DNA from: Algoriphagus resistens
Lineage (GTDB): Bacteria > Bacteroidota > Bacteroidia > Cytophagales > Cyclobacteriaceae
DNA length: 64,000 nucleotides
Assembly (NCBI RefSeq): GCF_001442615.1
Contig: NZ_LMXN01000016.1
Location: forward strand, 1 to 64,000
Reading direction: 5' to 3'
Shown here piece after piece: positions 46,156 to 55,363 of the stretch. Positions within the stretch are counted from its first letter, which is position 1, and the number at the start of each line of letters is the position of its first letter. Below the pieces are notes generated by a model. The model did not search any database. It was not told where the DNA came from and saw nothing but the letters and a program-made list of their open reading frames with translations. A program made the position numbers and the translations under genes.

Positions 46156-46932
46156 ATGAACCGAATACATACCTTATTTAATACTAAAAAAGAGCGCGTT
46201 CTCTCCATCTACTTTACAGCAGGTTTCCCTGAGCTGGAAAGCACGATGGAAATCATGGAAGCGATTCAGACTGGAGGAGCAGATATCATAGAAATCGGCG
46301 TGCCTTATTCCGATCCTGTGGCTGATGGTCCGACGATTCAGGATAGCAATATGGTCGCACTGGAAAATGGGATTTCATTGAAGAAAATCTTTGAGCAAAT
46401 CAAAGGCTTTCGCGCCAAAATCCATATCCCTGTAGTGATGATGGGGTATCTCAATCCTATCATGCAGTACGGGATGGAAGCGTTTTGCAAAAAGTGCAAG
46501 GAAGTGGGCGTGGATGGGTTGATCCTTCCGGACCTGCCGATGCAACAATTTATTGACGATTATAAAGAGCTTTTTGAGCAATATGGTTTGGTGAATACTT
46601 TCCTTATTTCTCCCCAGACTTCAGAAAGCCGTATCCGGGAAATCGATGAAAACACCAATGGGTTTATTTATATGGTATCATCCCATAGTATAACGGGGGC
46701 GAAGGACGGGATTTCTGATGAACAGATCGCATACTTCGAGCGGGTAAAAGCCATGAATCTGAAGAATCCCAGATTGATTGGTTTTGGGATTTCTGATGCA
46801 GAGACGTTCTCCAAAGCGTCTGATTATAGCAATGGGGCTATTATAGGATCAGCTTTTATCAAGACGGTAAAAGATTCAAGGAATCTGAGTGGAGATATTC
46901 ATGAGTACCTTGCAAAAGTCATAGATAATTAA
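46156..46932 (+). CDS. trpA: Tryptophan synthase alpha chain
   Basis: A 258-residue TIM barrel that cleaves indole-glycerol phosphate. Catalytic Glu46 and Asp57 lie in IEIGVPYSDPVADGP, and the phosphate site near GFGISDAET and GAIIGSAF. Length is normal. It lies after a T-rich gap of 205 bp that holds no gene. It is the last Trp-pathway gene of the operon. Confidence 0.95.
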   Translation: MNRIHTLFNTKKERVLSIYFTAGFPELESTMEIMEAIQTGGADIIEIGVPYSDPVADGPTIQDSNMVALENGISLKKIFEQIKGFRAKIHIPVVMMGYLNPIMQYGMEAFCKKCKEVGVDGLILPDLPMQQFIDDYKELFEQYGLVNTFLISPQTSESRIREIDENTNGFIYMVSSHSITGAKDGISDEQIAYFERVKAMNLKNPRLIGFGISDAETFSKASDYSNGAIIGSAFIKTVKDSRNLSGDIHEYLAKVIDN

Positions 46933-47066
46933 GTTAACGGTCAGCTGTCCACACACTATTTACTGTCCTGAAAACATTGAGATTTTCTTTCCGCGGCCGT
47001 GAACTATGTGCTGTCAGTAGTGACACCTTTAATCCTTCAATCCAAAATCCTAATTTGTAACTCAAA

Positions 47067-48086
47067 ATGATTATCCAACTCCAACCCGATATTTCCGATA
47101 GCCAAAAAGACAAATTGATCCAGGAGGTTAACGGAGTAGGCTATAAAACCACCGAAGTAAAAACCCAACTGGGAGACTATCTGATCGGAATCGGTAAAAA
47201 GGACTTTGACATCCGAAAAATCGGCCAAATGGACGGTATCATAGATATCCATATTGTCTCAGATGAGTATAAACTGGTGTCCAAAAAGTGGAAGGCCAAG
47301 CCTACTTCCGTGGATTTGGGAGATAACGTATTTATTAAAGACGGTGAAATGGCAGTGATCACTGGGCCATGCTCAATAGAATCCGAAGAGCAAATCCGTG
47401 CCGTAGTGGCGCATTGCGTAGAAAATGACATCAAGATGATGCGAGGAGGTGTATTCAAACCTAGAAGCAGTCCGTATGCCTTTAGAGGTTTGGGATTAGA
47501 GGGATTGAAACTTTGGCACGAAATCGCCAGCGAAGCAGGGATTAAGATCGTTACAGAAGTAATGCAGACTTCGCAGATCGAAGAAATGTATCCTTACGTG
47601 GATATTTACCAGGTGGGAGCCAGAAATTCCCAGAATTTCAATCTCTTGGATGAGCTTGGCAAAGTAGATAAAGCGGTGATGATCAAGCGGGGAATTTCGG
47701 GGACTATTGAAGAGCTTTTGCAATCTGCAGAATATGTGTTCTCAGGAGGGAATGAGAAACTCATACTCTGTGAAAGGGGGATCCGTACTTACGAAAGAGC
47801 TTCCCGAAATACGCTGGACTTGAATGCAATCCCGATTTTGAAAGCAAAATCCCACTTGCCGGTAATCGTGGATCCTTCGCATGGTATCGGCATCAGGGCT
47901 TATGTACCACAGATGGCTTTGGCAGGCGTGATGTCCGGAGCAGATGGGATTATTTACGAATCCCATGAAGTTCCAGAGAAAGCTTATTCCGACGGACAGC
48001 AGACACTTGATTTTGCGCAAAGTGCAAGACTTGCAAGCTGGATCAGGGAGAGTTTTGCGATGCGAAAAGGATTTGATCTGTTGTAG
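47067..48086 (+). CDS. aroF: 3-deoxy-7-phosphoheptulonate (DAHP) synthase, type I-beta
   Basis: A 339-residue enzyme that starts the shikimate pathway. An N-terminal ferredoxin-like domain (1-72), as in the Thermotoga enzyme where it mediates feedback control, is followed by the barrel with Cys102 in TGPCSIES, KPRSSPYAFRGLG and the metal-binding His in DPSHGIG. It follows trpA by 134 bp in the same direction, so chorismate supply may share trp control. The symbol is a family label. Confidence 0.9.
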   Translation: MIIQLQPDISDSQKDKLIQEVNGVGYKTTEVKTQLGDYLIGIGKKDFDIRKIGQMDGIIDIHIVSDEYKLVSKKWKAKPTSVDLGDNVFIKDGEMAVITGPCSIESEEQIRAVVAHCVENDIKMMRGGVFKPRSSPYAFRGLGLEGLKLWHEIASEAGIKIVTEVMQTSQIEEMYPYVDIYQVGARNSQNFNLLDELGKVDKAVMIKRGISGTIEELLQSAEYVFSGGNEKLILCERGIRTYERASRNTLDLNAIPILKAKSHLPVIVDPSHGIGIRAYVPQMALAGVMSGADGIIYESHEVPEKAYSDGQQTLDFAQSARLASWIRESFAMRKGFDLL

Positions 48087-48099
48087 TCACTTCTATGTT

Positions 48100-48123
48100 A
48101 TGTTGCTTCTACGGAAGCAACAT
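48100..48123 (+). terminator. Stem-loop with UACG tetraloop after aroF
   Basis: A perfect 10-bp stem ATGTTGCTTC/GAAGCAACAT closed by C(UACG)G, a very stable loop of the UNCG class, 13 bp after the aroF stop. There is no T tract, so it may act as an mRNA 3'-end stabiliser rather than a terminator. Confidence 0.5.
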
Positions 48124-48207
48124 TCAGTATATAGCAAGAGGTAAAGGTATAGTTCCAACTTTAACGGAAGGAGGGCATCGGGAAGCCTTATGGGAAAGTT
48201 TTTTTGC

Positions 48208-48305
48208 TGGATGAAATCGAGCATGACGAAAACGTCACACACTGGGATGATTATAATGCATGCGAGATTCCATATGGCTCTTAAAAGACAAATTATAATC
48301 ATATG
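48208..48305 (-). repeat. Dispersed repeat, copy B
   Basis: Its reverse complement matches copy A at 19525-19614 almost base for base over about 85 bp. It includes the hairpin TGACG-AAAA-CGTCA (48224-48237), GGGATGATTATAA and GCGAGATTCCATATGG. Confidence 0.75.
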
Positions 48306-48412
48306 AAATACCCATGACGGGAGGACGACACACAGGGGGATGATTATTTACCCTTAGAAACTCGCTCGACTACCGTCCTAAATGAACTAAGAAATCTAAC
48401 TTATAAACATAT
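48303..48412 (-). repeat. Dispersed repeat, diverged copy E, in tandem with copy B
   Basis: It repeats the order ATGAAAT..CCATGACG, CGACACACAGGGGGATGATTAT, AAACTCGCTC, ACTTATAAACATATG, directly after copy B and in the same orientation. The remaining gap to rpsA holds no gene. Confidence 0.55.
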
Positions 48413-48501
48413 GAAATGGACCTGTGAAGGATTTGTTCTCTCTTTAGTGATAAGCCCAATCCAAATTTTCCCAAGAAATTCCTCCTTTATCAATATTTCC
48501 T

Positions 48502-48509
48502 TACCTTTG
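48502..48509 (+). promoter_or_regulatory. Candidate -7 box for rpsA
   Basis: TACCTTTG matches TAnnTTTG. It gives a 5' leader of about 105 nt before the rpsA ATG at 48621, long enough for autoregulation. The -33 box is poor. Confidence 0.45.
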
Positions 48510-48620
48510 CAGTCCGTTCGGGTGAATGGGGTGTGTTTTGCTTGCTTAATGCGCTGATTTACAACTAAAAACAATGGCTTCCTGACCCGAGGGCTATTGC
48601 TAATCAGGGTTTTTACTATT

Positions 48621-50390
48621 ATGTCTAACAAAGAAGATTTTAACTGGGATAATTTCGAGACCAAAGGTTTTGGAGAAGGATATTCCAAAGAACAGCGTGA
48701 GCAAATGGCTGCTATGTACGAAGGTACATTAGGCGAGATCACTGAGAAAGAAGTAATCAAAGGCACTGTGGTAGGTGTGAATGACAAGGACGTAATCATC
48801 AACATCGGCTTCAAATCTGATGGATTGGTCCCTCTTTCTGAATTCAGAGATCTTGAGTCTATCAAGCCAGGTGATACTGTAGAGGTATTCATCGAAGAGC
48901 AGGAAAACGCACTTGGACAGCTGATTCTTTCCCGTAAAAAAGCTAAGATCGTACGTGCATGGCAGGACATCGAAGATGCCCTTGAAAATGACAACGTGAT
49001 CGAAGGTTTGGTGAAAAGAAGAACTAAGGGTGGTTTGATCGTAGATATCTACGGTGTAGAAGCATTCTTGCCGGGTTCTCAGATCGATGTGAAGCCTATC
49101 AGAGATTTTGATATCTATGTAGGTAAGAAAATGGAAGTGAAAGTGGTGAAAATCAACCACGCAAATGATAACGTTGTGGTATCTCACAAAGTGTTGATCG
49201 AGAAAGATCTTGAAAAGCAAAAAGCTGAGATTCTAAATAACCTTGAGAAAGGCCAAGTATTGGAAGGTGTGATCAAAAACATGACCAACTTCGGTGTATT
49301 CATCGATCTAGGTGGTGTAGATGGTCTTCTTCACATTACAGATATCTCTTGGGGACGTATCAATCATCCGGAAGAAGTATTGCAACTTGATCAGAAAGTT
49401 CAGATTGTGGTTCTTGACTTTGATGATGATAAGAAGAGAATTTCTTTGGGTATGAAGCAGCTTACTGCCCATCCTTGGGATTCTTTGGCGTCTAGCCTTG
49501 AAATCGGATCTAGAGTTAAAGGTAAGATCGTAAACGTAGCTGACTACGGTGCGTTCCTTGAACTTGCTCCAGGTGTTGAAGGTTTGATTCACGTATCTGA
49601 AATGAGTTGGTCTCAGCATTTGAGAAACCCTGCTGACTTCGTAAAAGTAGGTGACGAAATCGAAGCTGTAGTGTTGACTCTTGACAAAGACGACAGAAAA
49701 ATGTCTCTTGGCATCAAGCAACTGACTGAGGATCCTTGGACTAAGAACGACATGGGTACTAAGTACGCTGTAGGTTCTAAGCACAAAGGTGTGGTAAGAA
49801 ACTTGACTAACTTCGGCCTATTCCTTGAGTTGGAAGAAGGTATCGATGGTCTAGTTCACGTATCTGACCTTTCTTGGACTAAGAAAATCAAGCACCCATC
49901 TGAATTCGTGAAAGTTGGAGATGAGCTAGAAGTAGCAGTTCTTGAACTTGACGTGGACAATAGAAGACTTGCACTTGGTCATAAGCAACTGGAAGAAAAT
50001 CCTTGGGATACTTTCGAATCTGTATTCCCAATCGGATCAGTTCATAAGTGTACTGTTGTTTCTAAAAATGACAAAGGAGCAGTTCTTGAATTGCCTTACG
50101 GTCTAGAAGGATTTGCTACAGTGAAAAATCTGGAGAAAGAAGACGGATCTCAAGTAGAGGTTGGTGAAGCTTTGGATTTCAAAGTGACTGAATTCTCTAA
50201 AGATGATAAGAGAATCGTTCTTTCTCACACAGCAATGTTCAGAGAAGAAGCGAAGCCAGCTAAGAAAGAAGTGAAGAAGAAATCTGAATCGGGTTCTACT
50301 TCCACTACTTCTGCTCCAGCTGAGAAGTCAACTCTTGGTGACTTGGACGCTTTGACTCAATTGAAAGAGCAAATGGAAGGAAAGAAGTAA
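48621..50390 (+). CDS. rpsA: 30S ribosomal protein S1
   Basis: A 589-residue protein with six consecutive S1/OB-fold repeats. Repeats 3-6 are easily seen from recurring GVFIDLGGVDGLLHITDISW-type strands and the DDKKRISLGMKQL linkers, followed by a Lys/Ser/Thr-rich tail. It binds mRNA for translation initiation, which matters in a phylum with few Shine-Dalgarno sites. Start at 48621 (MSNKEDFNWDNF). Codon use looks highly optimised compared with neighbours. A strong terminator follows. Confidence 0.95.
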   Translation: MSNKEDFNWDNFETKGFGEGYSKEQREQMAAMYEGTLGEITEKEVIKGTVVGVNDKDVIINIGFKSDGLVPLSEFRDLESIKPGDTVEVFIEEQENALGQLILSRKKAKIVRAWQDIEDALENDNVIEGLVKRRTKGGLIVDIYGVEAFLPGSQIDVKPIRDFDIYVGKKMEVKVVKINHANDNVVVSHKVLIEKDLEKQKAEILNNLEKGQVLEGVIKNMTNFGVFIDLGGVDGLLHITDISWGRINHPEEVLQLDQKVQIVVLDFDDDKKRISLGMKQLTAHPWDSLASSLEIGSRVKGKIVNVADYGAFLELAPGVEGLIHVSEMSWSQHLRNPADFVKVGDEIEAVVLTLDKDDRKMSLGIKQLTEDPWTKNDMGTKYAVGSKHKGVVRNLTNFGLFLELEEGIDGLVHVSDLSWTKKIKHPSEFVKVGDELEVAVLELDVDNRRLALGHKQLEENPWDTFESVFPIGSVHKCTVVSKNDKGAVLELPYGLEGFATVKNLEKEDGSQVEVGEALDFKVTEFSKDDKRIVLSHTAMFREEAKPAKKEVKKKSESGSTSTTSAPAEKSTLGDLDALTQLKEQMEGKK

Positions 50391-50437
50391 GAAGCTAGAT
50401 TCTAGAACTTAGAATCAAGACTTACTAAATATTAGGA

Positions 50438-50468
50438 AACGCCGGCTGAGAAGCCGGCGTTTTTTTTG
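50438..50468 (+). terminator. Intrinsic terminator of rpsA
   Basis: The 9-bp GC-rich stem AACGCCGGC/GCCGGCGTT with loop TGAGAA is followed by a run of T. Confidence 0.9.
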
Positions 50469-50695
50469 AGTGATTTTAGCCGTATAGATCGCAAAGGTCA
50501 CGTAAAGGGTGCAGCCGCTAATTGTTGCCCTGCTTCTCCAGATGCTGCTTATGTCAATGCAGTCTTCAGACTGCTCATCTATGCTGTTAATCGAAGTCTG
50601 AAGACTTGAGCCAAAGGGGGAGTCAAGAAAAATGGGTACCTGCCATACTAATGGATTTTGTAGCATTTCTATTTCAGCTTCCGTCTTGGCTAAAC
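50469..50695. other. Intergenic region with a 12-bp inverted repeat
   Basis: No gene is visible. A perfect inverted repeat AGTCTTCAGACT (50561-50572) and AGTCTGAAGACT (50595-50606) has a 22-nt spacer. Each arm is itself nearly palindromic. Confidence 0.5.
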
Positions 50696-50703
50696 TACTT
50701 TTG
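50696..50703 (+). promoter_or_regulatory. Candidate -7 box for the 50.7-kb barrel gene
   Basis: TACTTTTG matches TAnnTTTG, with a near-match TTTC about 20 bp upstream. The start would lie near 50710, leaving an about 10-nt leader. Confidence 0.45.
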
Positions 50704-50720
50704 TCAATATTTTCTGGCGT

Positions 50721-51317
50721 ATGAAAAATGCACTTTTATTTTGCTTTACCCTGCTAGCAGGTTTTTCAGTCATGGGCCAATCATTTTTGGAAGTACGCGG
50801 ATACGTTGGGGTTTCTGGAGCTATGGCCAATTGGAACGAGGATCTCGATGGTGCTAGCTCTGTGGAAATGAAAAACTTTAAAGAGGTTGGAGTCTCGCTT
50901 TCGAAAGGATTGGGAAAGAAATTTTCAATAGCTGGCTCGGTAAATTACTCCTTTGCAGAGGTGAATTACAATCCTAATTTTTCTCCCTGCATCAATTGCT
51001 TCTATGGCTATTCACATAATCCCGATTTTCAGATGCTATCTATTCCGGTTTATGCTGAATATGGCTTCGGGCAGTTTTTTTATGCAGTGGCGGGGCCTGT
51101 AATTAATTTTCAGCTTTCCGAAGGGAATAATTTCACCGATCAAAGCGGAATTGGCTATTTGGCTGGTCTTGGAGCAAAGTGGAATACTGAAAAACTCGCA
51201 TTCTCCATTTTTCCTAATTACAAAAGGCATAGTGTTGTTCCGTTTGAAAAAGCAGGGAACCACAAACAGGTCCTGCAGGAGTTGGGCATTCAGCTCGGTG
51301 TAGGATACCAATTCTAA
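50721..51317 (+). CDS. Outer-membrane beta-barrel protein
   Basis: A 198-residue protein with signal peptide (MKNALLFCFTLLAGFSVMGQ) and about eight amphipathic strands ending in GVGYQF with a terminal Phe, as in small OmpA/OmpX-like or PorT-like barrels. Two cysteines (CINC) sit in one loop. No specific function is evident. The next gene, 60 bp on, encodes a lipoprotein and may be in the same unit. Confidence 0.7.
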   Translation: MKNALLFCFTLLAGFSVMGQSFLEVRGYVGVSGAMANWNEDLDGASSVEMKNFKEVGVSLSKGLGKKFSIAGSVNYSFAEVNYNPNFSPCINCFYGYSHNPDFQMLSIPVYAEYGFGQFFYAVAGPVINFQLSEGNNFTDQSGIGYLAGLGAKWNTEKLAFSIFPNYKRHSVVPFEKAGNHKQVLQELGIQLGVGYQF

Positions 51318-51377
51318 AATATCCTGAACGTATCTTTTATTTATTAAAAAACGTACAGGTCTTATCTAAATTGGCTT

Positions 51378-52652
51378 ATGAAGAATTTTACATTACTCTT
51401 TATTTCAATTCTTATTTTTTCATCTTGTGAGAAATTCGATGATCCTATACCGGATGGGAGCTTGCTAGAAACTCCTACGCTTATTGCGAATCTGGTCGGT
51501 TCGGACAAAGTATCGCTCATCTGGGGTTCGGATAGTACTTGTGCTGGTGAATGTCCTTCTTTCGTGCCTGCTACGTACTATGAGATTTGGACAAGGTCCC
51601 TTACTTCTTCCACCAATTATAAATTGGGAGAAACCCCTGCTGGGGAGACGTCTTTTCTTGTGGAGGGATTGGAGCCTGGCGTTAAGCAGGAGTTTTTTGT
51701 AATTGCTAAACGGGCGAATTTCAGCAATAAAACCAACCGAGTGATGGTCGTGCCTAATGAACTTCCAGCTTCGGAAACAATTTTTGAAAAAGAGGGATTT
51801 GATTACATCTTGTATCCGAAGATTTCTCCTAGTGGTGAGCAAATAGCATATTCTATTGCGCAAGCTGGATCAAATATTATTACACACAATTTATTCCTCT
51901 ATGATCTTCGAAGTAAGGCTGAGAAATTGATTCACGAGAATGGCGAATATCCTTCTTGGTCAGCGAGTAGTGAGAAGCTGGTGGTCGTGAGTAACAGTCA
52001 AAATGCATCTGCAATCAAGGAAATTGAGATTGCTTCAGGTTCGTTAGAAGAAGTCGTCAGCGATTCCTTCCAGAATTATTTTCCAGTCTATGCTAATGCC
52101 GACACTACACTAATCTATTTTCTAGACAGTTTGGAAGAAGGTGATCAAAGCATCAATTCCTTCAGCCTGTCAAAAGAGGCAACAAATCCCAAGGCTTCCC
52201 TCAGGGATATTAATGCTATCGAGGACGGGCAATTACCACTCTTGGGAATGGATTATTCTTCTGAGGAAAATAATGTAGCTTATAGTGTGACTTTTCCGAA
52301 GGAGACAGCAATTGGCTTTTCTTATGACGTCGTAGGCTTCGCTTTGGCCAGCCCTTCTGCTTTGCAAAACTTGGTTGTTTCTGACTGGAATGACAGCAAT
52401 CCCTCTTTTTCTCTTACCGATCCAAATCTCTTGGCTTTTATTTCTGATCGCTCCGGCCTAGCCCAAGTTTGGATCAAGAATGTAAGTACTCAGCAATTGA
52501 TACAGGTGACCGATTTTCAGGAAAATGAGTGGATCAATAAAGCAATAGTGGGTTTGAGCTGGAGTGGTGAGAAATTGTTCTTTAACTCATTAGATGTTGA
52601 AGGAGTCACCAGGGTAATGAGCATTAATGTTTCTTCATTATTGAGAAATTAA
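51378..52652 (+). CDS. Lipoprotein with fibronectin III-like domain and TolB-like propeller
   Basis: A 424-residue protein with lipobox IFSSC (Cys17). A fibronectin type III-like module spans about 30-130 (PATYYEIWTRS, VEGLEPGVKQEFFVIAK). The rest shows repeats of the TolB/WD40 propeller type (YPKISPSGEQIAYSI, PSWSASSEKLVVVS, NPSFSLTDPNLLAFISDRSG). It is probably a surface-anchored binding protein. The ligand is unknown. A broken lipoprotein gene follows. Confidence 0.75.
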   Translation: MKNFTLLFISILIFSSCEKFDDPIPDGSLLETPTLIANLVGSDKVSLIWGSDSTCAGECPSFVPATYYEIWTRSLTSSTNYKLGETPAGETSFLVEGLEPGVKQEFFVIAKRANFSNKTNRVMVVPNELPASETIFEKEGFDYILYPKISPSGEQIAYSIAQAGSNIITHNLFLYDLRSKAEKLIHENGEYPSWSASSEKLVVVSNSQNASAIKEIEIASGSLEEVVSDSFQNYFPVYANADTTLIYFLDSLEEGDQSINSFSLSKEATNPKASLRDINAIEDGQLPLLGMDYSSEENNVAYSVTFPKETAIGFSYDVVGFALASPSALQNLVVSDWNDSNPSFSLTDPNLLAFISDRSGLAQVWIKNVSTQQLIQVTDFQENEWINKAIVGLSWSGEKLFFNSLDVEGVTRVMSINVSSLLRN

Positions 52653-52704
52653 ATTTTGTAGTGAATAGGGAATCATTTTCTTCGTTTTGCCAAATTAAGA
52701 GCTA

Positions 52705-53109
52705 GTAAATACGAGATACCCTTGGATTAGAATTATCGTAATGTTTTCTTTCGCTTCATGTGCTCAAGAGGATAATTTATCTTTTGATCTAACGTCTGAA
52801 AGCTTGGTGGTGAAAGGGGAATTTATCAATATGAGGTGAGGGACGGGCAGTAACTTCCAGACGGACTATAAGCCTTCAGGCAGGATTATCATCTTTTTCC
52901 TGATGGAGAGTTAAGATCTCATGGTCTTTTCAGAGGTAATGATGGCTTATTTCAAGTAGGGAATCTTAAGCTCACAGTTTTGTTCGATGGTGGAAGGGCC
53001 TGAACAGATTTATTCCATGTCAGATGAAAACCAAAATCTTATCATTCGTCCAATTGCTTCTTCTCGCTGCCGCGAAGGATGTGCTTATTTTTTCAAGAAG
53101 ATTGATTAA
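52705..53109 (+). pseudogene. Frame-disrupted small lipoprotein gene
   Basis: A lipoprotein signal (NTRYPWIRIIVMFSFASC) is preceded by GTA where a start is expected, with an internal ATG at 52741. The frame stops at TGA 52837. Coding-like sequence continues in a second frame (FRGNDGLFQVGNLKLTVLFD, from about 52929 to 52990) and then returns to the first frame (EGPEQIYSMSDENQNLIIRP to FFKKID, stop 53107). At least two shifts are needed. The family is not recognised. Confidence 0.55.
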
Positions 53110-53120
53110 ATGCTATTGGA

Positions 53121-55361
53121 TTAGCTGATTGCTTCCCAATCAATCTTTTCTGGTTTGAGAGGGAGATTCCTGATCCGGCTTCCTGTTGCATCGAAAACTG
53201 CATTGGCAATAGCTGCTGCAACTGGTCCCATCGCAGCTTCACCAGCTCCCATTGGTTTGGTTTCTGGCCTATTGATGATGTGAACTTCTACTTCAGGCAC
53301 ATCAATCATCCGGAAAATAGGGTAGGTGGACCAGTCCACACTCGTAATTCCGTTTTGGTCATAATTGACTTCCTCCATCATCGTCCAGCTAGCCGATTGG
53401 ATCATTCCTCCTTCAGTCTGATTTTTGAGTCCATCTGGATTTATTGTCAATCCTGAATCGATCACCCCAGTGAGCTTTTTGAGTTTGTAGTTTTTTGCCC
53501 CAATATCTATTTCTACTTCTGCCAACACAGCAAAATAAGAGGTGGCATTCTTGTATCTCGCATAGGCAATTCCGAATCCGTTATTACCTGAATTTGACCT
53601 GGATTTCCAGTTGGTTTTCGTAGCCAGTTTTTCCAAAACAGCTTTGGCCCTTGGGTCTTCTAAGTTTTTGAGCCTAAAATCAAGAGGGTCATTACCTGAT
53701 ATATGGATTAGCTCATCCAAAAAAGATTCCATAGCAAACGTATTGGCATAGGCACCCAAGCCTCTGAGAGAAGAAGTCCGGAGTGGGCCATCATAATTGA
53801 AAAGATGAAGTTGTTTGGCGGCGAAACTATATTCCGGAATCCCATTTCGATGCGATCCGCCTGAAAACCCTCCTTTTCTAAATTCAACTGGTGGATCCAA
53901 ATGCCTTGCGGAGATAAAACTCCCCGCTTTTCCATTTGGGCGGGTGCTATGTGAATCTGACCAGACGATGCTATCCCAAGCAAGCGGTTTTCCTTCCGGG
54001 TCTAAACCCGCAGAAAGCCGAAATGCCATGGCTGTTCCGTATGGTTCCCATTTGTTTTCATCTTCCCTCATCCATTGTAGCCGAACGTGCTTGCCCTTCA
54101 TTTCTTTGGCAATAAGAGCAGCTTCACCTGACACATCATCAGCTCCGTTGTGCCCATAGCAACCTGCCCCTGGTGAGCCGATGCAGCGGATTTTTTCCTT
54201 ATCCAGAGAAAAAAGATCTGCCAATGTGTCCCTTACCGGATAAACACCTTGTGTGGCTGTCCACACAGTCAGGAGATTTTCCTCCCAAAGTGCTACTGCA
54301 CATGACGGTCCCATTGAAGCATGCATGTGATAGGGTTTGAAGTATTCTGCACGGTGATTTATAGATGCATTTGAAATGGTTTCTTCGATACCTTCAGAAA
54401 TCTTCACTTTCTCAGGGGCTCCGGGTGTGTTTGTGATTGATTCAAAAAGTGTCTCTTGAAGAATGTCATGAGGGATCTTATCCCAAACCGCCAATGATTT
54501 TAACAAGTTACGGGCTTTCACAGCTTGATATTCCCGCTCTGCCACCACAGCCAGAAAGCTCCCATTTTTGATTACTTTCAATACCCCTGGCATAGCTTCG
54601 AGCTCACTGAGATCAATTGATTTCAGTTTGTCATTATAAGAAGGTGGATGAAGGATTCGTGCATGTACCATTCCTGGCATTTTCAGATCGTGGACAAAGT
54701 GGGATTCGCCAATCACCATTTTCCGTATATCCTCCCGCTCTAAAGGCTGGCCTACATATTTGTATCCCTTAGGAGATTTTAATGGGGCTTCCCCACTGAT
54801 CTGCGCTTCGATGAATTTCCCTTCTAAAAGCTTCCAATAGCTTATTTCCTCTCCCGAGGGAGATTTGATGACTCCATTTTTGATCATCAGGTTGTCGGTG
54901 GCGACATTCCATTTTTGGCCGGCCATTTTGAGCAAATGAAGCCTTGCTTCCGCAGCTGCCAGTCGGATAGCACTTCCACTTCCTTCTACAGAATTACTTC
55001 CTGCAGTAAATCCTTCATTGGGCGTTTGTCCCGTGTCGGAATTTACAATGTGACAGCGTCCGGGTTCAATGTCCAACTCTTCTGCTGCGATCTGGATCAG
55101 GGCGATTTTAATTCCTTGACCTAGTTCCTGCTTTCCTGAAAGTACAGTTAAGTAGCCATCTGCATCGAGACGGATCCAGGAATCAACCAGTTTATTGTCT
55201 ATGGTTGGGCGAACTGGTATTCCTGGGTAGGGAGAAATGTTAGTTTGCCCAGCTTTCGTTTGGCAAAAGCTGAGTGGTAAAATATTAAACCCTATCATCA
55301 AATGCCCCGTGGTTTTCAGAAAAGACCGACGGCTAGTTTGGTCTAATTGCAGATCTTTCAT
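53121..55361 (-). CDS. Molybdopterin-binding subunit of a xanthine dehydrogenase-family (IorB-like) oxidoreductase
   Basis: A 746-residue large subunit with a twin-arginine signal (SRRSFLK at 10-16), so exported folded to the periplasm. The domains are those of isoquinoline 1-oxidoreductase beta/aldehyde dehydrogenases: GKQELGQGIKIALIQIAAEE, GSPGAGCYGHNGADDVSGEA and the terminal PMGAGEAAMGPVAAAIANA, which carries the catalytic Glu. It starts 2 bp after the 2Fe-2S subunit gene. No FAD subunit is present, so electrons probably go to a cytochrome. The substrate is unknown. Confidence 0.88.
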   Translation of the reverse strand: MKDLQLDQTSRRSFLKTTGHLMIGFNILPLSFCQTKAGQTNISPYPGIPVRPTIDNKLVDSWIRLDADGYLTVLSGKQELGQGIKIALIQIAAEELDIEPGRCHIVNSDTGQTPNEGFTAGSNSVEGSGSAIRLAAAEARLHLLKMAGQKWNVATDNLMIKNGVIKSPSGEEISYWKLLEGKFIEAQISGEAPLKSPKGYKYVGQPLEREDIRKMVIGESHFVHDLKMPGMVHARILHPPSYNDKLKSIDLSELEAMPGVLKVIKNGSFLAVVAEREYQAVKARNLLKSLAVWDKIPHDILQETLFESITNTPGAPEKVKISEGIEETISNASINHRAEYFKPYHMHASMGPSCAVALWEENLLTVWTATQGVYPVRDTLADLFSLDKEKIRCIGSPGAGCYGHNGADDVSGEAALIAKEMKGKHVRLQWMREDENKWEPYGTAMAFRLSAGLDPEGKPLAWDSIVWSDSHSTRPNGKAGSFISARHLDPPVEFRKGGFSGGSHRNGIPEYSFAAKQLHLFNYDGPLRTSSLRGLGAYANTFAMESFLDELIHISGNDPLDFRLKNLEDPRAKAVLEKLATKTNWKSRSNSGNNGFGIAYARYKNATSYFAVLAEVEIDIGAKNYKLKKLTGVIDSGLTINPDGLKNQTEGGMIQSASWTMMEEVNYDQNGITSVDWSTYPIFRMIDVPEVEVHIINRPETKPMGAGEAAMGPVAAAIANAVFDATGSRIRNLPLKPEKIDWEAIS

Positions 55362-55363
55362 GG

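Noticed and set aside
48401..48994. Minus-strand open frame of 197 codons
   Set aside because: It overlaps the rpsA promoter and N-terminus and its composition mirrors rpsA codons.
49250..50220. Apparent tandem DNA repeats
   Set aside because: They reflect repeated S1 domains of ribosomal protein S1 and are not a separate DNA element.
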